Source: Planctomicrobium sp. (lineage in GTDB: Bacteria > Planctomycetota > Planctomycetia > Planctomycetales > Planctomycetaceae). From it: a stretch of 9,948 nt of DNA. Positions 6,066 through 9,948 of this stretch are shown piece after piece. The notes below the pieces were generated by a model. It ran no database searches. It had not been told where the DNA came from and was given only the letters and a program-made list of their open reading frames with translations. The stretch lies in the NCBI GenBank assembly GCA_029259835.1, contig JAJDEL010000931.1, positions 1-9,948 of the forward strand. Direction: 5' to 3'. Position 1 is the first letter of the stretch. Every line of letters begins with the position of its first letter. The translations under genes and the position numbers were made by a program.

Positions 6066-7113
6066 CTGGACTGGTGGCGTCACTTTCCGGCTCAAGCTCA
6101 AGAAAACCATCGGCTGCTAGCTGGTCGAACAAGCGTTTTCCAACCAGGAAACGTCCCTGTTCAGATAAATGAATGTGATCATCGACGAAGATTTCAAACT
6201 TGTCCAACTTGTCAAGTTCTTGTTCGAGGTCAACCAACGTCACGCCACTTTCAGAAGCTTCGCTCCGTACTACTTCATTGTAGCTTCGGTGGAGCTCGAG
6301 GAGGTCTTCACCTTCGATGACCTCACCGGAGGTCGACAAATAATCTGGAACTCCAATGTCGAAGGCATGCGGAGCTGTGAGATACCAAATGCGTGAACCG
6401 ATCTGATCGCTGATTTGTTTCATTTCACGAAGATTCGTCGCATATTCCTGAGTCGACACTCGGTACTTTGGCTCAATGGAAGTCGTAGCTTTTGTTGCAC
6501 AGAGATTGATCAACTGGTACACGCGCGAATGACTCATGGAATTGTGGAATTCTGTTTTCGTTTGCCCTGCGACTTGTTGCTCACTGTCACGGAAAAAGTG
6601 TGCCAACCAATGATCGTTCCAACCGAAGTAGACAGTCACAAGGTCTGGTTCCCATTTGGTGACCTCATCTTGCAGTCGAACTAATCCCTGGTGGGAGCTA
6701 TATCCGATCGTTCCGCAGTTAATGACTTCAAAACGACCTGGCATACGTTGATCGAGCAGTTCCTGCAAATGTTCTGTATACGGTTGTGGTCCGAAATGAG
6801 TACACGAATCGCCAAGACAAACAATACGGAAGACTCCCGGATCTTTCTGATCTTTGAACTCTGGTCCGACCAGCCCGCGAGAATTGTGCTCCAGAACGTA
6901 TGGGCGCGGTTTCCAGAACAATCTCTCATCACGTTCTAGAAACGGCTCAGCGGAGTTGGTGTTGTACTCTTCAACCGGAAACGTAAATGACATCGTTTCG
7001 ACAGTCATGTTCCGCTGAAACCCAAAGACGCGTAGAGCGCATTCCAGCACGCCAAACAGAAGTCCAAAGGTGATCAGACTGAAGATGATTTTTTTTCGAA
7101 TCGACAATTTCAT
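6052..7113 (-). CDS. Membrane-anchored SGNH/GDSL-family hydrolase
   Basis: The product is a 353-residue SGNH hydrolase with the active site outside the cytoplasm. Residues 1-8 are basic, and a hydrophobic segment at about 9-26 acts as signal anchor. Block I is CLGDSCTHFG (99-108) with nucleophile Ser103. Block II is near NCGTIGYSS (132-140). Block III is YFGWNDHW (162-169) with Asn166. Block V is VDDHIHLS (310-317), giving Asp312 and His315 of the DxxH pair. Such enzymes are esterases or acyltransferases on glycans, lipids or cell-wall polymers; membrane-anchored bacterial forms often accompany exopolysaccharide genes. The partner here may be the divergent GT-C/TPR gene. ATG 7113-7111 is preceded by no good Shine-Dalgarno site, but a 6-codon frame (MKKRKF) ends with a TGA overlapping this ATG. 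A broken paralog of its 3' end lies at 3181-3471. The substrate is unknown. Confidence 0.88.
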   Translation of the reverse strand: MKLSIRKKIIFSLITFGLLFGVLECALRVFGFQRNMTVETMSFTFPVEEYNTNSAEPFLERDERLFWKPRPYVLEHNSRGLVGPEFKDQKDPGVFRIVCLGDSCTHFGPQPYTEHLQELLDQRMPGRFEVINCGTIGYSSHQGLVRLQDEVTKWEPDLVTVYFGWNDHWLAHFFRDSEQQVAGQTKTEFHNSMSHSRVYQLINLCATKATTSIEPKYRVSTQEYATNLREMKQISDQIGSRIWYLTAPHAFDIGVPDYLSTSGEVIEGEDLLELHRSYNEVVRSEASESGVTLVDLEQELDKLDKFEIFVDDHIHLSEQGRFLVGKRLFDQLAADGFLELEPESDATSPERTE

Positions 7114-7150
7114 CAGAATTTACGTTTCTTCATAAGACACGATCAACTGG

Positions 7151-7187
7151 TTTGGGGACTCTATCTCACCTCTTAGAGACTCCCAAA
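7151..7187. promoter_or_regulatory. Imperfect hairpin in the divergent SGNH/glycosyltransferase control region
   Basis: TTTGGG (7151-7156) pairs with CCCAAA (7182-7187), G7157 with C7180, and CTCTA (7159-7163) with TAGAG (7174-7178). One A/A mismatch and one bulged base interrupt the 12 pairs, and the loop is 10 bases. It lies 38 bases upstream of the SGNH start and well upstream of the glycosyltransferase ATG. It could be a shared operator, or an mRNA leader hairpin for the SGNH transcript. No U-run follows directly, so a terminator is less likely. Confidence 0.3.
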
Positions 7188-7288
7188 ATAGACTGCCACC
7201 GCTTCAAAGTAAAACGCATTCACCATGAGCATTATCGAGTTTCTTCAGATAGACTCAGCGAATCAACTCAACTGAGAGATCCATTGTT

Positions 7289-7297
7289 TGCTATAGT
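7289..7297 (+). promoter_or_regulatory. Extended -10 promoter element for the GT-C/TPR gene
   Basis: TGCTATAGT matches the extended -10 pattern TGnTATAAT at eight of nine positions, counting the free base. The -35 region upstream is poor, which extended -10 promoters tolerate. Transcription from it would start near 7304, about 28 bases before ATG 7332 and downstream of the alternative TTG at 7152, so it favours the shorter protein. Confidence 0.3.
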
Positions 7298-7331
7298 GCT
7301 TTGGCTCCAGTCTCTACAGCAACCCAACATT

Positions 7332-9392
7332 ATGACGACACGAAGAAAAGCAATCGAACCTGAACTTCGCCAACGAATCACGTGGGGCTTTGTGATTTTC
7401 TTGTTGGCTCTCTGTTTACGCCTCTTGCATACCTGGCAGATTTCTTCAGCCCCATTCTTTGGACTCCGCATGGGAGATGCGGACGGTTACCACGCTTGGG
7501 CGAGAACAATTACAGACGGTAATTGGTTGGGAAACGAAGTGTTTTACCAGGCGCCGCTTTACCCATATTTCCTTGCATTGGTCTATACAATTTTGGGCGA
7601 CAGCCATCTCATTGTGGCGGTGTGTCAGTGCATTCTCGGAGCGTTCGCATGCGTGTTTCTGACCGATGCAACGTGGAAAATGTTCTCGAAACCAACAGGG
7701 ATCGCAGCCGGACTGATGCTCTCAGTCTATGCGCCTGCAATCTTCTTTGATGGCCTCATTCAAAAGTCGTCTCTGGATCTTTTTTTAATGTGTGTCACGA
7801 TCTGGCTGTTGAGCCGCGCCCAGCCGATCCCCACCTGGAAGTGGTCGATGGTTCTGGGAGCGGTGATCGGGCTATTGATTTTGACGCGCGAAAACTCCCT
7901 CATTTTTATTTTCGTGATCCTTTTCTGGATGCTGGTTCACTATCGGCATGATCGCCGAGCGTCACTTGCGTGTGCAAGTCTTTTTTTAGCAGGGACGGCA
8001 AGTGTTCTGCTGCCAGTCGCAATACGGAATCAGGTCGTCGGTGGTGAGTTTCATCTTACGACATCGCAATTTGGACCAAATTTTTATATCGGAAACAACG
8101 AACACGCATCCGGATTTTATCAACCTCTTGTCGACGACCGTGGGAACGTTCGCTTTGAGAGGGCAGACGCTACGCGTCTTGCCGAAGAGGATCTCCGACG
8201 AAAACTGAGTCCCGCAGAAGTTTCGGACTACTGGTCTGGTCTCGTTTTCGACTATATCCGTTCGCAACCGCTGGACTGGACTCGACTCATGTTTCGGAAA
8301 TTTTCCTTTGTCTGGAACTCCGTAGAAATTACTGATACCGAAGACCAATACACTCACGCGGAATGGTCTCTTCCCCTCCGCGTCACCGGACCGCTCTTTC
8401 ACTTCGGAGTGCTGGTCCCCTTTGCGACTTTCGGTCTGTATGTGACAAGCAGACAGCGCAACCAACTTTGGATTTTCTATCTTCTCACGGTCGCCTACGC
8501 CGCAAGTGTCGTTTCGTTTTACGTGATGAGTCGGTACAGGTTTCCTCTTGTCCCGTTGCTGATTCCGTTCGCGGCAGTTGGGTTGATACAGGGATACGAT
8601 TTCATTCGCTCCTCAAGCCGACTCATGGTCTCGATGGCACTCGTCACGACGACGGCAGTGACCCTGTTCTGCAACTGGCCGATTTTGGATAAAATGAGTA
8701 TGTATTCCGTAACTCAATTCAATTTGGGAACTCATTTCGAAACGGAAGGCAAACCGAAGCAGGCAGCCCAACATTATCGCCGTTCGCTCAAATATCATCC
8801 GGACGATGCGACCGCTCATTTCAATCTCGGCGAGGTTCTTTTACAGCAGGGAAACCTTACGGAAGCCATCACTCATTTTCAGCGCGCACTTCAAATTCGA
8901 CCTGATTTCAGCAGAGTTCATTTCCGGCTCGGAAGTGTTTTCGCGCAACAAGGAAATTTTCAGGCAGCGGTTGCGTCCTTCCAGGAAGTCATCCATGACA
9001 AGGGAAACGTTCCCCACGATGTTCTGATCTCGGTCCTGTATCAATTGGGAACGCTCCACATTCAGTTGGGTGATTTACAGGAAGCAATTGTCTATTTGGA
9101 AAGTACGATTAGAGAAGATCCACAATTTCCCGAAGCACACCTCAACGTTGGATTGATCTACTCGGAACTGGGAAATACTGAGAAAGCGATTAAACATTTC
9201 CAGAAAGCCATTGATCTTGAGAGCCGCTATGCTCTCGCCCATAATAATCTCGGTCTCATTTACTTAGATCAGGAAAAGTTGGAAGCTGCCATTCATTATT
9301 TCGAGAACGCTCTCCAACTTCATCCTGATTATGCCGATGCTCGAGAAAATCTCAATCGCGCTCTCGAACTTCAGAAGAAGAACGCAAAGTAA
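7332..9392 (+). CDS. GT39-like membrane glycosyltransferase (GT-C fold) with C-terminal TPR domain
   Basis: The 686-residue product starts with a GT-C glycosyltransferase of the ArnT/PMT type. After a first membrane span (about 17-34) comes an outside loop with GDADGYHAWA (48-57), whose acidic pair fits the catalytic site, and then FYQAPLYPYF (71-80), resembling the family's PPLYPYF-type motif. Repeated hydrophobic spans follow to about 447. From about 461 to 668 there are six TPR units of 34 residues, marked by FNLG (463-466), FNLG (497-500), FRLG (531-534), QLG (571-573), NVG (605-607) and NLG (639-641), with five extra residues between the third and fourth. GT39-type enzymes move sugars from polyprenyl-phosphate donors onto protein or lipid acceptors outside the cytoplasm. 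The TPRs probably bind a partner or acceptor. The frame is open upstream to TTG 7152, but those 60 residues look non-conserved and lie in the control region, so I chose ATG 7332. No strong ribosome binding site is seen. Confidence 0.85.
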   Translation: MTTRRKAIEPELRQRITWGFVIFLLALCLRLLHTWQISSAPFFGLRMGDADGYHAWARTITDGNWLGNEVFYQAPLYPYFLALVYTILGDSHLIVAVCQCILGAFACVFLTDATWKMFSKPTGIAAGLMLSVYAPAIFFDGLIQKSSLDLFLMCVTIWLLSRAQPIPTWKWSMVLGAVIGLLILTRENSLIFIFVILFWMLVHYRHDRRASLACASLFLAGTASVLLPVAIRNQVVGGEFHLTTSQFGPNFYIGNNEHASGFYQPLVDDRGNVRFERADATRLAEEDLRRKLSPAEVSDYWSGLVFDYIRSQPLDWTRLMFRKFSFVWNSVEITDTEDQYTHAEWSLPLRVTGPLFHFGVLVPFATFGLYVTSRQRNQLWIFYLLTVAYAASVVSFYVMSRYRFPLVPLLIPFAAVGLIQGYDFIRSSSRLMVSMALVTTTAVTLFCNWPILDKMSMYSVTQFNLGTHFETEGKPKQAAQHYRRSLKYHPDDATAHFNLGEVLLQQGNLTEAITHFQRALQIRPDFSRVHFRLGSVFAQQGNFQAAVASFQEVIHDKGNVPHDVLISVLYQLGTLHIQLGDLQEAIVYLESTIREDPQFPEAHLNVGLIYSELGNTEKAIKHFQKAIDLESRYALAHNNLGLIYLDQEKLEAAIHYFENALQLHPDYADARENLNRALELQKKNAK

Positions 9393-9428
9393 CATGGAAT
9401 GATTTTGAAGGAAGATTCTTTTGCATCA

Positions 9429-9449
9429 GTCTGTTCATCGTAAACAGAC
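9429..9449. repeat. Short perfect hairpin downstream of the GT-C/TPR gene
   Basis: GTCTGTT (9429-9435) and AACAGAC (9443-9449) form a perfect 7-base-pair stem with a 7-base loop, 36 bases after the stop codon. No T-run follows on either strand, so it is not a standard intrinsic terminator. It may stabilise the 3' end of the upstream mRNA or serve as an operator for the next gene. The rest of the 9393-9614 spacer shows no convincing gene or promoter. Confidence 0.3.
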
Positions 9450-9614
9450 AGGATGTATTGACTTCACATGTTGATGGCGAGTGACAGGGTTTAGGGATTG
9501 AGGGCCACGCTTTACGAGTCGTGCGAATGCAAAGTTCCGTGTTCTTTACGAGAGCGGATGAAACGCACTAAGATGCTTCATTCCCTATCTGGCTCAAACA
9601 ACAGGACCGGCAAC

Positions 9615-9948
9615 ATGCGTTCGAATTCGTTAGCATTGTTTTTTCAGGTGAATGCATTCAAGGCAATACCTCAAACCGTGAGCTTTCAACACGATCATCG
9701 TGCGATTCGTGTTCCACTCATCTTGTTGGCGGCAGCGTTTTCGTTGCTGCTGGTCAATTCGGCGCAGGCTGAGCCTCTCATGGCAGGCGTTGCCAAGGTG
9801 GACATTACGGATCGAGATGCCGGACCGGTCAACGATCCACTGTTTGTGAAGGCGCTAGTTCTCAAGTCTGGTTCGACAACTGCGGTGTTGATTTCAGTGG
9901 ATGCCGTGGCGATTGGGGAAATCGGTCACATCAAAAACGATTACTTGC
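9615..9948 (+). CDS. Secreted neutral-ceramidase-like protein, N-terminal part (partial)
   Basis: The frame runs off the right edge after 111 complete codons. It holds a classical signal peptide: basic residues near 26-32, the hydrophobic core PLILLAAAFSLLLVN (34-48) and a probable cleavage after AQA (50-52). The mature part begins MAGVAKVDITDRD and continues with VNDPLFVKALVLKSG, TTAVLISVDAVAIGEIG and IKNDYL. A VAKVDIT opening followed by a strand with an ISxD-type turn is the pattern of the neutral/alkaline non-lysosomal ceramidase N-terminal domain and its many bacterial relatives, some of unknown substrate. ATG 9615 is preceded by AGGA (9603-9606) at 8 bases and is my choice. In-frame ATGs at 9558 and 9573 would lengthen an already long N-region, while GTG 9678 would give a more usual signal length. 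Zinc-site residues would lie beyond the window, so activity cannot be judged. Confidence 0.7.
   Translation, partial: MRSNSLALFFQVNAFKAIPQTVSFQHDHRAIRVPLILLAAAFSLLLVNSAQAEPLMAGVAKVDITDRDAGPVNDPLFVKALVLKSGSTTAVLISVDAVAIGEIGHIKNDYL

Noticed and set aside
3221..6257. Reading the SGNH direct repeats as ends of a transposon carrying the transporter
   Set aside because: The repeats are protein-coding and homologous to a gene 3' end, no transposase or target-site duplication is seen, and neither copy has terminal inverted repeats.
7152..7331. 60-residue N-terminal extension of the GT-C/TPR protein from TTG 7152
   Set aside because: The TTG sits inside an inverted repeat, the extension lacks family character, and an extended -10 element lies downstream of it; ATG 7332 gives a typical GT-C N-terminus.
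9458..9486. TTGACT (9458-9463) as a -35 element for the ceramidase-like gene
   Set aside because: No acceptable -10 hexamer occurs at 16-18 bases downstream.

Overview
The window reads as ordinary chromosomal DNA from a free-living Gram-negative-type bacterium with roughly balanced base composition. I favour a member of the Planctomycetota. That rests on the style of several proteins (a membrane sensor N-terminus, a GT-C glycosyltransferase fused to TPRs, a membrane-anchored SGNH hydrolase and a secreted ceramidase-like protein), on loosely spaced and often divergent genes, and on weak ribosome binding sites at several starts. No rRNA, tRNA, CRISPR array, transposase or phage gene was found. 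The taxon is an inference; no marker gene is present.

Layout from left to right. Positions 1-189 (minus) hold the N-terminus of a membrane sensor, probably a histidine kinase, starting at TTG. A 339-base divergent spacer follows, with a TGTGA-N5-TCACA palindrome and a strong but out-of-frame Shine-Dalgarno site. At 529-2337 (plus) is an M3-family oligoendopeptidase F, then at 2393-3094 (plus) an unrecognised 233-residue protein with a HEPN-like R-x4-H motif. The 3095-3758 spacer contains, on the minus strand, a broken copy of the 3' end of an SGNH hydrolase gene. At 3759-5810 (plus) is an SLC4-type anion transporter with an N-terminal PTS EIIA domain. The convergent spacer 5811-6051 holds a protein-like fragment on the minus strand. 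An intact membrane-anchored SGNH hydrolase occupies 6052-7113 (minus). A divergent control region with an imperfect hairpin leads into a GT39-like membrane glycosyltransferase with six TPRs at 7332-9392 (plus). The window ends inside a secreted, neutral-ceramidase-like protein that starts near 9615 (plus).

The genes do not form one operon. The most suggestive pairing is the divergent SGNH hydrolase and GT-C/TPR protein, which could jointly build and trim or acylate an envelope glycan. The most unusual gene is the EIIA-SLC4 fusion. It keeps the EIIA phospho-acceptor histidine motif, shows strong SLC4 signatures that lean toward the borate/SLC4A11 branch, and carries Thr where the SLC4 proteins I can recall carry Glu or Asp in transmembrane segment 8. 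Direct-repeat copies of the SGNH 3' end flank this transporter, pointing to past duplication and decay around it.
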